Positions 6,841 to 16,059 of a stretch of 23,772 bases of DNA are shown here, in pieces. The notes beneath the pieces were generated by a model. It had not been told where the DNA came from and ran no database searches. It saw only the letters and a list, made by a program, of their open reading frames with translations. The DNA lies in the NCBI GenBank assembly GCA_050743075.1, contig JBOGDS010000060.1:1-23772 (forward strand), written 5' to 3'. The position numbers and the translations under genes were made by a program. Position 1 is the stretch's first letter. The number at the start of each line of letters is the position of its first letter. The stretch is from JBOGDS01 sp050743075 (GTDB lineage Bacteria > Actinomycetota > Actinomycetes > Jiangellales > Jiangellaceae).

Positions 6841-8859
6841 GTGGCGAGTCTGGGCGACATCGCGCGACGGGTGCTGATCGGGCGCAAGCTCGCGAGCAAC
6901 CGGCTCGGGGACACGCTGCTGCCCAAGCGGGTGGCGCTCCCGGTCTTCGCCAGCGACCCGCTCTCATCGGTCACCTACGCGACCCAGGAGATCCTGGTCA
7001 TCCTGACCCTGGGCGGGCTGTCGTTCCTGTACCTGGCGCCCTGGGTGGCCGCGGGCGTCGTCCTGCTCCTCGTCGTCGTCGTGCTGTCCTATCGGCAACT
7101 GGTGCACGCCTATCCGACCGGCGGCGGCGACTACGAGGTCGCCGCGACGAACCTCGGCTCGAACGCCGGGCTGACCGTCGCGAGCGCTCTGCTCGTCGAC
7201 TACGTCCTGACCGTGGCCGTCTCGGTGTCGGCCGGCGTGGACAACCTGATCGCGGCCGTGCCGGAGCTACGCGATCAACGCGTCGGTATCGCGGTGGGCG
7301 TGGTCGTCGTCCTCGCCGCGTTGAACCTGCGCGGCATCAAGGAGAGCGGGCGCGCGTTCGCCGTCCCGACGTACCTGTTCGTCGTCGGCGTCGTCGGCAT
7401 GATCGTGTGGGGGCTGGGCCGGACGTTCTTCGGGGAGGCTCCGGTCGCCGAGAGCGCCGGCTACGACGTCCACGCCGAGATGACCGACCTCGCCGGCATC
7501 GCGCTGGTCCTCCTGGTGCTGCGCGCCTTCGCGTCGGGCTGCACGGCACTCACCGGCGTCGAGGCGATCGCAAACGGCGTGCCGGCGTTCAAGAAGCCGA
7601 AGAGCAAGAATGCGGCGACCACGCTTGCGTTGATGGGCGGGCTGTCCATCGTGATGTTCAGCGGCATCACCGCGCTGGCGCTGATCAGCGACGTCCATTA
7701 CACCGAGAATCCGTGCGACCTCGTCGGCTTCGACTGCGTGGCGCAGCCGCAGCGAACCGCGGTGGCGCAGGTGGCCGCCGCCGTGTTCGGCGACGCGACG
7801 ATCCCCTTCTACTACGTCCAGGCCGCCGCGGTCCTGATTCTGATCCTCGCCGCCAACACGGCGTTCAACGGCTTCCCGCTGCTCGGATCGATCCTGGCCC
7901 AGCACCGCTACGCCCCGCGGCAGTTGCACACGCGCGGCGACCGGCTGGTGTTCAGCAACGGCATCGTGCTGCTGGCGGTCTTCGCCTGTCTGTTGATCTT
8001 CGCGTTCGACGCGTCAGTCACGCGACTGATCCAGCTCTACATCGTCGGCGTCTTCACGGCGTTCACGCTCGGCCAGACCGGGATGGTGCGGCACTGGAAC
8101 GGCATCCTGCGGGGCTCGCTACGGCCCGAGGAACGCCGGCGCGTCCTGCGGTCACGGGCCATCAACACCGTGGGCGCGGCGCTGACGGGCACCGTCCTGG
8201 TCATCGTCACGATCACGAAGTTCACCCACGGCGCCTTCATCGTGTTCATCGCGATGCCGATCCTGTTCCTGCTGATGCGCGGCATCCGCAGCCACTACGA
8301 CCAGGTCAGCGCCGAGCTGGCGGCCGGCGACGGCGTGGGCGCGAGCGCGGCGCTGCTGCCGTCCCGCGTGCACGCCATCGTGCTGGTCTCCAAGATCCAC
8401 AAGCCGACGTTGCGAGCGCTTGCCTATGCCCGGGTCGGCCGCCCGGATGTGCTCGAGGCCGTGACGGTGAACGTCGACCTGGCCGAGACCAGGGCGCTGA
8501 CCGACGACTGGGACCGGCGCAACCTGCCGGTGCCCCTGAAGGTGCTCGACTCGCCGTACCGAGAGATCACCAGGCCCATCATCGAGTACGTCAAGAGCAT
8601 CCGGCGCTCCAGCCCACGCGACATCGTCACCGTCTACATCCCCGAGTACGTCGTGGGCCGGTGGTGGGAGCAACTCCTGCACAACCAGAGCGCGTTGCGC
8701 CTCAAGGGCCGGCTGCTGTTCACGCCGGGGGTCATGGTCACCAGCGTGCCGTGGCAGCTGCAGTCGTCCGATGTCGCGCTGCGCAAGGAGAACGGCGCTT
8801 CGCCCGGCGACGTCCGGCGCGGCGAGACCGTCGGACGCCGCCGGGGTGACCGCAGCTGA
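6841..8859 (+). CDS. APC-superfamily permease, KimA-like K+ transporter candidate
   Basis: This 672-residue protein has about 12 membrane helices (residues ~30-490) and a cytosolic C-terminal domain (~510-650) with the alternating strands and helices of a USP-like fold. Databases often label such proteins amino acid permeases. By eye it is strikingly similar to Bacillus subtilis KimA (YdaO), a high-affinity K+/H+ symporter. Shared stretches include SSDxLSSVxYxTE, GGGxYxVxxxNLG, LLVDYxLTVAVSxSAG, SGCxALTGVEAIxNxxPAFK, GDRLxFSNGI and LYxVGVFxxFTLxQTGM. Residues reported to coordinate K+ in KimA appear conserved: D39, Y46, D120, S128, T238, E241 and Y400. The divergent ceoBC genes support a K+ role. 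The start is GTG 6841 (leaderless layout); ATG 6832 would add three residues. Confidence 0.85.
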   Translation: MASLGDIARRVLIGRKLASNRLGDTLLPKRVALPVFASDPLSSVTYATQEILVILTLGGLSFLYLAPWVAAGVVLLLVVVVLSYRQLVHAYPTGGGDYEVAATNLGSNAGLTVASALLVDYVLTVAVSVSAGVDNLIAAVPELRDQRVGIAVGVVVVLAALNLRGIKESGRAFAVPTYLFVVGVVGMIVWGLGRTFFGEAPVAESAGYDVHAEMTDLAGIALVLLVLRAFASGCTALTGVEAIANGVPAFKKPKSKNAATTLALMGGLSIVMFSGITALALISDVHYTENPCDLVGFDCVAQPQRTAVAQVAAAVFGDATIPFYYVQAAAVLILILAANTAFNGFPLLGSILAQHRYAPRQLHTRGDRLVFSNGIVLLAVFACLLIFAFDASVTRLIQLYIVGVFTAFTLGQTGMVRHWNGILRGSLRPEERRRVLRSRAINTVGAALTGTVLVIVTITKFTHGAFIVFIAMPILFLLMRGIRSHYDQVSAELAAGDGVGASAALLPSRVHAIVLVSKIHKPTLRALAYARVGRPDVLEAVTVNVDLAETRALTDDWDRRNLPVPLKVLDSPYREITRPIIEYVKSIRRSSPRDIVTVYIPEYVVGRWWEQLLHNQSALRLKGRLLFTPGVMVTSVPWQLQSSDVALRKENGASPGDVRRGETVGRRRGDRS

Positions 8860-8879
8860 GGCACCGCCGCGCCCGTGAC

Positions 8880-8960
8880 CCCCTCACCGGCCGGCAGACC
8901 CAAGGCGGCCCATAGCCCCCCGAATCCTTCATGATCACCGCAAGGGGCGGCGGTGAGGGG
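8880..8960. repeat. 10-bp inverted repeat downstream of the permease gene
   Basis: CCCCTCACCG at 8880-8889 and its perfect reverse complement CGGTGAGGGG at 8951-8960 flank 61 bases in the gap between the permease and the LLM gene. No T-run follows, so a classical terminator is unlikely. It could be a long-range stem in the transcript or chance in GC-rich DNA. Confidence 0.3.
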
Positions 8961-9003
8961 CGGGGCCACGGGGCTCGCGATCACGACCTGGCAGGCTGGC
9001 GCC

Positions 9004-9935
9004 ATGGACGTGAGGATCTTCACCGAACCGCAGATCGGCGCCACCTACGAACAGCTGCTCCGGGTGGCGCGGGCCACGGAAGAGCTGGGCTTCGACGCCT
9101 TCTTCCGCTCCGACCACTACATGGGCGGCCGGACCGGCGGGCTTCCCGGCTCCACGGACGCGTGGGTCACGCTGGGGGCCCTGGCCCGGGAGACGTCGCG
9201 GATCCGGCTCGGCACGCTGGTCTCGCCGGTGACGTTCCGGCTGCCCGGGCCGCTGGCCATCTCGGTGGCGCAGGTCGACGCGATGAGCGGCGGGCGGGTC
9301 GAGCTGGGCATGGGCGCGGGGTGGAACGACGCCGAGCACCGTGCGTACGGCATCCCGTTCCCGGCCCCGGCGGAACGGTTCGACCTGCTGGAGGAGCAGC
9401 TTGCGGTCATCACGGGGCTGTGGGAGACCGCGAGCGGCGAGCGGTTCGACTTCGCCGGCGACCACTACACCGTGACCGACTCGCCGGCCCTGCCCAAGCC
9501 GGTGCAGCGTCCCCGTCCGCCGGTCATCATCGGCGGCACCGGACGCACCCGGACACCACGGCTGGCGGCCCGCTACGCCGACGAGTACAACGTCGGCTTC
9601 GAGGGTGTGTCGGAGGTGGAGGCGGCCTTCGGGCGAGCTCGGGCGGCCTGCGCCGAGGCGGGTCGCGACCCAGAGACGATGATCTACTCGGTGGCCCACA
9701 CAGTGTGCTGCGGGAAGGACGAGGACGAGCTCGCGAAGCGCGCCGCGGCGATCCGGCGCGCGACCCCACCGCGGTGCGTGTGAAAGGCATCGGCGGCACG
9801 CCGGCTGAGATCGTCGACAAGATCGGCCACTACGCTGAGGTCGGCGCCACCCGGATCTACCTTCAGGTCCTCGACCTTGACGATCTCGACCATCTCGTGC
9901 TGCTCGCCGACGCGGTCATGCCCAACGTGCGCTGA
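9004..9935 (+). pseudogene. F420-dependent LLM-class oxidoreductase, frameshifted near 9751-9762
   Basis: Frame one runs from ATG 9004 with MDVRIFTEPQIGATYEQLL and the luciferase-like TIM-barrel signatures FDAFFRSDHYMGG, VSPVTFRLPGPLAISVAQVDAMSGGRVELGMGAGWNDAEH and PPVIIGGTGRTRTPRLAARYADEYN. It breaks at a stop at 9781-9783. The last barrel segment (DPTAVRVKGIGGTPAEIVDKIGHYAEVGATRIYLQVLDLDDLDHLVLLADAVMP) is in another frame and ends at 9935. Restoring one reading frame near 9751-9762 gives a normal protein of about 310 residues. Relatives use cofactor F420 for hydride transfer to unknown substrates. In related genomes a TrmA-like methyltransferase often follows the permease; here it is replaced by this gene. 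The shift is either decay or a sequencing error in a GC-rich stretch. Confidence 0.8.
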
Positions 9936-9980
9936 CTCTGCTCCACCACGCGACCTGACGTCACCAGGCGTACGGAGAGC

Positions 9981-10080
9981 CCTCGAGGGATGGCACGTTG
10001 AACTGCTCCATAAACCGGTACAACTCGGGCGCTCGAACGACGGTTCAGCGTGCCATCTACAGCGCTTGAGCGTGCCATCC
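9981..10080 (+). repeat. 100-bp repeat, left arm of inverted pair flanking acnA
   Basis: This 100-bp block, beginning CCTCGAGGG and ending GTGCCATCC, is 92% identical (8 differences, no gaps, by hand alignment) to the reverse complement of 13064-13163. It contains an internal hairpin: GATGGCACGTTGAAC at 9989-10003 pairs with GTTCAGCGTGCCATC at 10043-10057 apart from one G-T wobble. A third copy of the GCGTGCCATC motif closes the element at 10070-10079. Similarity to the partner stops sharply at both ends, so it looks like a discrete repeated element. Confidence 0.85.
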
Positions 10081-10121
10081 GCACGATTGGCCGGACGATT
10101 GGCCGCACGATTGGCCGGACG
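10081..10121 (+). repeat. 12-bp tandem repeat, about 3.4 copies
   Basis: Units GCACGATTGGCC, GGACGATTGGCC, GCACGATTGGCC and a partial GGACG follow one another directly after the long repeat. Units alternate at their second base. It is non-coding and lies about 70 bp upstream of the acnA promoter. Confidence 0.8.
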
Positions 10122-10188
10122 CAGTCTTGCGATCACGAGGCACCTACGGCGGTCGGACCGGCATACCTGTCGCATGATCGCCGGTCTG

Positions 10189-10217
10189 TTGCCTCTCCAC
10201 GCGAGCGCATGTATCTT
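10189..10217 (+). promoter_or_regulatory. Sigma-70-type promoter of acnA
   Basis: TTGCCT (10189-10194) and TATCTT (10212-10217) are separated by exactly 17 bases, and a TG one base upstream of the -10 box gives an extended -10. Transcription would start near 10224, leaving a leader of about 33 bases before GTG 10257. Confidence 0.6.
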
Positions 10218-10227
10218 GAAGTCAAGA
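10214..10227. promoter_or_regulatory. Palindromic candidate operator over the acnA promoter
   Basis: TCTTGA-AG-TCAAGA is a perfect 6-bp inverted repeat with a two-base spacer. It overlaps the -10 box and the expected transcription start, the position where a bound repressor blocks RNA polymerase. The regulator is not identified. The TetR-family repressor AcnR controls aconitase in other actinobacteria, but its known site looks different. Confidence 0.5.
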
Positions 10228-10256
10228 GATCAGGCTTCTGCGAGAGGATGGTCGGC

Positions 10257-13043
<2,787 letters not shown>

Positions 13044-13063
13044 GTCGGCCGCAGTCGTTCTCG

Positions 13064-13163
13064 GGATGGCACGCTCAAACGCTGTGGATGGCACGCTGAA
13101 CCGTTGTAAGCGCGCCCGAGTTGTGCCGGTTTATGGAGCAGTTCAGCGTGCCATCCCTCGAGG
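13064..13163 (-). repeat. 100-bp repeat, right arm of inverted pair flanking acnA
   Basis: This is the inverted partner of 9981-10080 and starts 20 bases after the acnA stop. It contains a perfect 16-bp stem, GGATGGCACGCTGAAC (13086-13101) with GTTCAGCGTGCCATCC (13141-13156), around a 39-base loop. An additional GGATGGCACGCT lies at 13064-13075. The stem could act as a transcript stabiliser or weak terminator, but no U-run follows it. Confidence 0.85.
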
Positions 13164-13203
13164 CCGTCCACCGCCAGCGTGGTCTGCGCGGCCCGACCAG
13201 GTG

Positions 13204-13776
13204 TCAGAACTCGGCGGGGCGGGGCGGCTCCTCATCGTCGAACGCGGCTGGTTCGGCCGGTTCGGCCGGTTCCGGCCTGACGTCGCGGCGGTAGCGGCGT
13301 CCCATGCCGACGATCCCGATCAAGAGCACGACCAGGCCGGCAACGCACACCCACACGCCGGGCTGGTAGTCGCTGGCCTCCAGGTCGTCCGGCGACAGGT
13401 CGATCGCGGTCATGACGATCCACAGCGCCAGCGTCGCGAGCCCGACCAGTCCGGCGACGGTCAGCACCAGCCGGGAGCGGAGCACCAGTCCGATCAGGGC
13501 GATGACGCCGGCGATCGCGAGCGGCGCGGCGACCGACGTCCAGTACGACGACGAGCCGCCGCTGATCTCGGTCTGGAACAGGCGCTCCAGGGGCATGTCC
13601 CTCGGCGTCTGGTCGTCCAACCACTCCAGGTAGGCGCTGGCCGCGACGCCGGCGCCGCCCAAGGCGCCGACGACCGCACCGGCTGTGCGGCGGCCTGTGA
13701 CGCCACCGTCCTCGTGTCGACGGCCGCTGTCGTCGTACTTACGAACGGTGTCGTCCTCGGAGAACTGCTCGGTCAC
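13204..13776 (-). CDS. Hypothetical four-helix membrane protein
   Basis: I do not recognise the family. The 190-residue protein has a charged N-terminus (VTEQFSEDDTVRKYDDSGRRHEDGG). Four likely membrane helices follow at about residues 28-50, 80-102, 105-128 and 138-158, with an extracytoplasmic-looking loop (LEWLDDQTPRDMPLERLFQTEISGGSSSYW) between helices 1 and 2. A basic GRRYRRD then leads into an acidic Pro/Ala tail with a small EPAEPAEPA repeat. GTG 13776 is chosen because GAGGCGG lies just upstream; the same frame stays open further upstream into dxs sequence, which is not credible. It is divergent from dxs with 145 bases between. Function unknown. Confidence 0.75.
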   Translation of the reverse strand: MTEQFSEDDTVRKYDDSGRRHEDGGVTGRRTAGAVVGALGGAGVAASAYLEWLDDQTPRDMPLERLFQTEISGGSSSYWTSVAAPLAIAGVIALIGLVLRSRLVLTVAGLVGLATLALWIVMTAIDLSPDDLEASDYQPGVWVCVAGLVVLLIGIVGMGRRYRRDVRPEPAEPAEPAAFDDEEPPRPAEF

Positions 13777-13880
13777 GACGTCCGCCTCTCTGCAACGAGA
13801 ACTGTGCTGTCGATCACTGTGCCACCGCGCACACCGGTTTACACGTGGACGCGCCCCGCTCGTGTCAACCGGGAGGCCTC

Positions 13881-13886
13881 TAAACT
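13881..13886 (+). promoter_or_regulatory. Possible -10 box of dxs
   Basis: TAAACT lies 35 bases upstream of the TTG start. No good -35 is visible 17 bases further up. A short leader of about 28 bases carrying GAGGAGG would result. Confidence 0.35.
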
Positions 13887-13921
13887 CGTCTCGACTGGTG
13901 GACGACGAGGAGGCGAGAAGG

Positions 13922-15865
13922 TTGGGTGCTCTCGACCGGGTACGCGAGCCCCGTGACCTTCGGAACCTCTCCGCCGACGAGCTCACCGCGCTGGCCGCCG
14001 AGATCCGCGACCTGTTGGTTGCGACGGTGGCCCGCAACGGTGGCCACCTGGGGCCCAACCTGGGCGTCGTCGAGCTGACCATCGCGGCGCACCGGGTCTT
14101 CGACTCGCCCCGCGACCCCATCGTCTTCGACACCGGCCACCAGTCCTACGTGCACAAACTGCTCACCGGTCGCCAGGGCGAGTTCGGCACGCTGAAGCAG
14201 CAGGGTGGTCTGTCCGGCTACCCGAGCCGGGCCGAGAGCGAGCACGACTGGGTCGAGAACTCGCACGCCTCGACGGCCCTGTCCTACGCCGACGGGCTGG
14301 CCAAGGCGTTCGCGATCCGCGGCGACCGGGACCGCACCGTCGTCGCAGTGATCGGCGACGGTGCACTGACCGGCGGCATGGCCTGGGAGGCGCTGAACAA
14401 CATCGCGGGCGGGCCGAAGGGACTCCCAGGCGGGCCACCGGGCCGGCCCGTCGTCATCGTCGTCAACGACAACGGCCGCTCCTACTCGCCGACCGTGGGC
14501 GGTCTGGCCGACCACCTCGCCGGCCTGCGAACCAACCCTCGGTACGAGCAGGCGCTCGACGTCGTCAAGCGCTCCCTCGGACGTACTCCCCTGGTCGGCG
14601 CGCCGCTCTACGACGCGCTGCACGGGATCAAGAAGGGGCTCAAGGACGTCCTCTCGCCGCAGGGAATGTTCGAGGACCTCGGCCTGAAGTACGTCGGACC
14701 GGTCGACGGACACGACCTGGAGGCGGTCGAGCAGGCGTTTGCCCGGGCGAAGCGGTTCCGCGGGCCGGTCATCGTGCATTGCATCACCCAGAAGGGCTTC
14801 GGCTACGACATCGCGGTGCGCCACGAAGCCGACCAGATGCACAGCCCGCCGGCGTTCGACCCGGGCACCGGCGAGCCGACGGCCCGGCCGGGCCGCACCT
14901 GGACAGGTGTGTTCAGCGACGCGCTCGTGCAGAGCGGCCGCGACCGTCCCGACGTGGTGGCAATCACGGCGGCGATGCTCGGCCCGACCGGCCTCGACGC
15001 CTTCGCCCGGGCGTATCCCGACCGCTGCTTCGACGTCGGCATCGCCGAACAGCACGCCGTCACCTCGGCGGCGGGGATGGCGATGGGCGGCCTGCACCCG
15101 GTGGTGGCGGTGTATGCCACGTTCCTCAACCGTGCCTTCGACCAGGTCGTCATGGACTCCGCGCTGCACCGGTGCGGGGTCACGTTCGTGCTCGACCGGG
15201 CAGGGGTGACCGGCGACGATGGCGCCTCCCACAACGGCATGTGGGACATGTCGATCCTGCAAGTCGTCCCTGGCCTTCGACTGGCCGCGCCGCGCGATGC
15301 GACGACGCTGGTCGAGCTGTTCGGGGAGGCTCTCGAGGTCGCCGACGCGCCGACCGTCGTCCGCTTCCCGAAAGGCCCGGTCGGCCCTGACCTGCCGTCG
15401 CTCGACCGGGTCGGCGGGTGTGACGTCCTGGCGCGCTCTGCCGATCGTGACGTCCTCCTCGTCGCGGTCGGCGCGATGGCCGCAGCCGGCGTCGACGCCG
15501 CACAGCGGCTGGCCGCCCAGGGTGTGGGCGCAACGGTCGTCGACCCGAGGTGGGTCAAGCCGGTCGACCCGGCGCTGGTCGAGCTCGCCCGGGAGTACCG
15601 CCTGGTCGCCGTCGTCGAGGACAACGGCCGGGTAGGTGGAGTCGGCACTGTCGTGGCACAGGCACTGCGCGACGCCGGAGTCCTCGTCCCGGTGCGGGAG
15701 TTCGGCATCCCGCAACGGTTCCTCACCCACGCGAAGAGGTCGGCGTTGCTGGCCGAGATCGGCCTCACCGGGCAGGACCTGGCTCGCGAGATCGCCGGCC
15801 TGGTCGCCGCACTCGACGCGCAGCCGGCAGACGACGTCATGGCCCGACCGGGTGAACCACGCTGA
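13922..15865 (+). CDS. dxs: 1-deoxy-D-xylulose-5-phosphate synthase
   Basis: DXS condenses pyruvate and glyceraldehyde 3-phosphate to DXP, the first step of the MEP pathway to isoprenoids (menaquinone, carotenoids, lipid carriers). The 647-residue protein is of normal length. N-terminal signatures are GGHLGPNLGVVELTIAAHRVFDSP and FDTGHQSYVHKLLTGR. The thiamine diphosphate/Mg motif is GDGALTGG (145-147 GDG) to N182/N184 (NDN), with a Gly/Pro-rich insertion (KGLPGGPPGRP) between. The pyrimidine-binding domain has IAEQHAVTSAAGMAMGG and DRAGVTGDDGASHNGMWD, and a transketolase C-terminal domain follows. TTG 13922 is preferred because GAGGAGG sits eight bases upstream and LGALDRVREPRDLRNL aligns with family starts; GTG 13898 is the alternative. 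Confidence 0.95.
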   Translation: MGALDRVREPRDLRNLSADELTALAAEIRDLLVATVARNGGHLGPNLGVVELTIAAHRVFDSPRDPIVFDTGHQSYVHKLLTGRQGEFGTLKQQGGLSGYPSRAESEHDWVENSHASTALSYADGLAKAFAIRGDRDRTVVAVIGDGALTGGMAWEALNNIAGGPKGLPGGPPGRPVVIVVNDNGRSYSPTVGGLADHLAGLRTNPRYEQALDVVKRSLGRTPLVGAPLYDALHGIKKGLKDVLSPQGMFEDLGLKYVGPVDGHDLEAVEQAFARAKRFRGPVIVHCITQKGFGYDIAVRHEADQMHSPPAFDPGTGEPTARPGRTWTGVFSDALVQSGRDRPDVVAITAAMLGPTGLDAFARAYPDRCFDVGIAEQHAVTSAAGMAMGGLHPVVAVYATFLNRAFDQVVMDSALHRCGVTFVLDRAGVTGDDGASHNGMWDMSILQVVPGLRLAAPRDATTLVELFGEALEVADAPTVVRFPKGPVGPDLPSLDRVGGCDVLARSADRDVLLVAVGAMAAAGVDAAQRLAAQGVGATVVDPRWVKPVDPALVELAREYRLVAVVEDNGRVGGVGTVVAQALRDAGVLVPVREFGIPQRFLTHAKRSALLAEIGLTGQDLAREIAGLVAALDAQPADDVMARPGEPR

Positions 15866-15900
15866 GACACCCACCACGACGTGTTCGTCCGTGCCCCTGA

Positions 15901-16059
15901 GGCACTCGAGCCGGTCTGACGTGCCGGCCCGGTCTCGTCGTCGCGGCTACGGCCGAGGTGCACGGAGCCAGCGTTTGGCACGACGACGCGGACTACGACC
16001 GGATCGCGGCCGTGACCGGACAGCCTACGGAGTGGGTAGCTCCGAGGGGTCGCTCTGGA
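15901..16059 (+). other. Possible gene remnant between dxs and fadB
   Basis: One frame reads PGLVVAATAEVHGASVWHDD and continues ADYDRIAAVTGQPTEWVAPRG (about 15925-16050). This has a balanced, protein-like composition unlike the Arg/Pro-rich noise of other non-coding frames here. No start with a ribosome site precedes it; a stop lies at 15898-15900. The frame then continues antisense through the fadB 3' end to 16179. It may be the tail of a lost gene. I do not recognise the family. Confidence 0.25.

Larger units (their letters stand above)
9936..10256. promoter_or_regulatory. Intergenic region upstream of acnA
   Basis: This 321-base gap holds, in order, one arm of the long inverted repeat (9981-10080), a 12-bp tandem repeat (10081-10121), the acnA promoter (10189-10217), a palindrome over the promoter (10214-10227) and the acnA ribosome binding site (about 10242-10248). 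I see no gene in it. Confidence 0.7.

Noticed and set aside
6832..6843. ATG 6832 as the permease start
   Set aside because: It lies within the TAGCAT -10 box and has no ribosome site; GTG 6841 fits leaderless initiation. The choice changes only three residues.
9740..9800. Programmed ribosomal frameshift in the LLM gene
   Set aside because: There is no slippery heptamer followed by a stimulatory structure, and the family is not known to use recoding; indel or sequencing error is simpler.
10081..10121. CRISPR-like array
   Set aside because: Units are 12 bp and directly abutting, with no spacers and no cas genes.
10050..10256. N-terminal extension of aconitase from ATG 10050 (TIGRTIGRTIGRT)
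   Set aside because: The extension encodes the tandem repeat and the end of the long repeat, crosses the promoter, and lacks similarity to aconitases. GTG 10257 has the ribosome site.
13064..13163. Rho-independent terminator of acnA
   Set aside because: There is a strong stem, but its loop is 39 bases and no T-run follows; it is better described as the repeat element.
13777..14133. Upstream extension of the hypothetical membrane protein to 309 residues
   Set aside because: The extension runs antisense through the dxs promoter and 5' end; GTG 13776 has GAGGCGG upstream.
13880..15877. Long minus-strand open frame (665 codons) opposite dxs
   Set aside because: It is a mirror of dxs codons with low-complexity composition and no recognisable motif.
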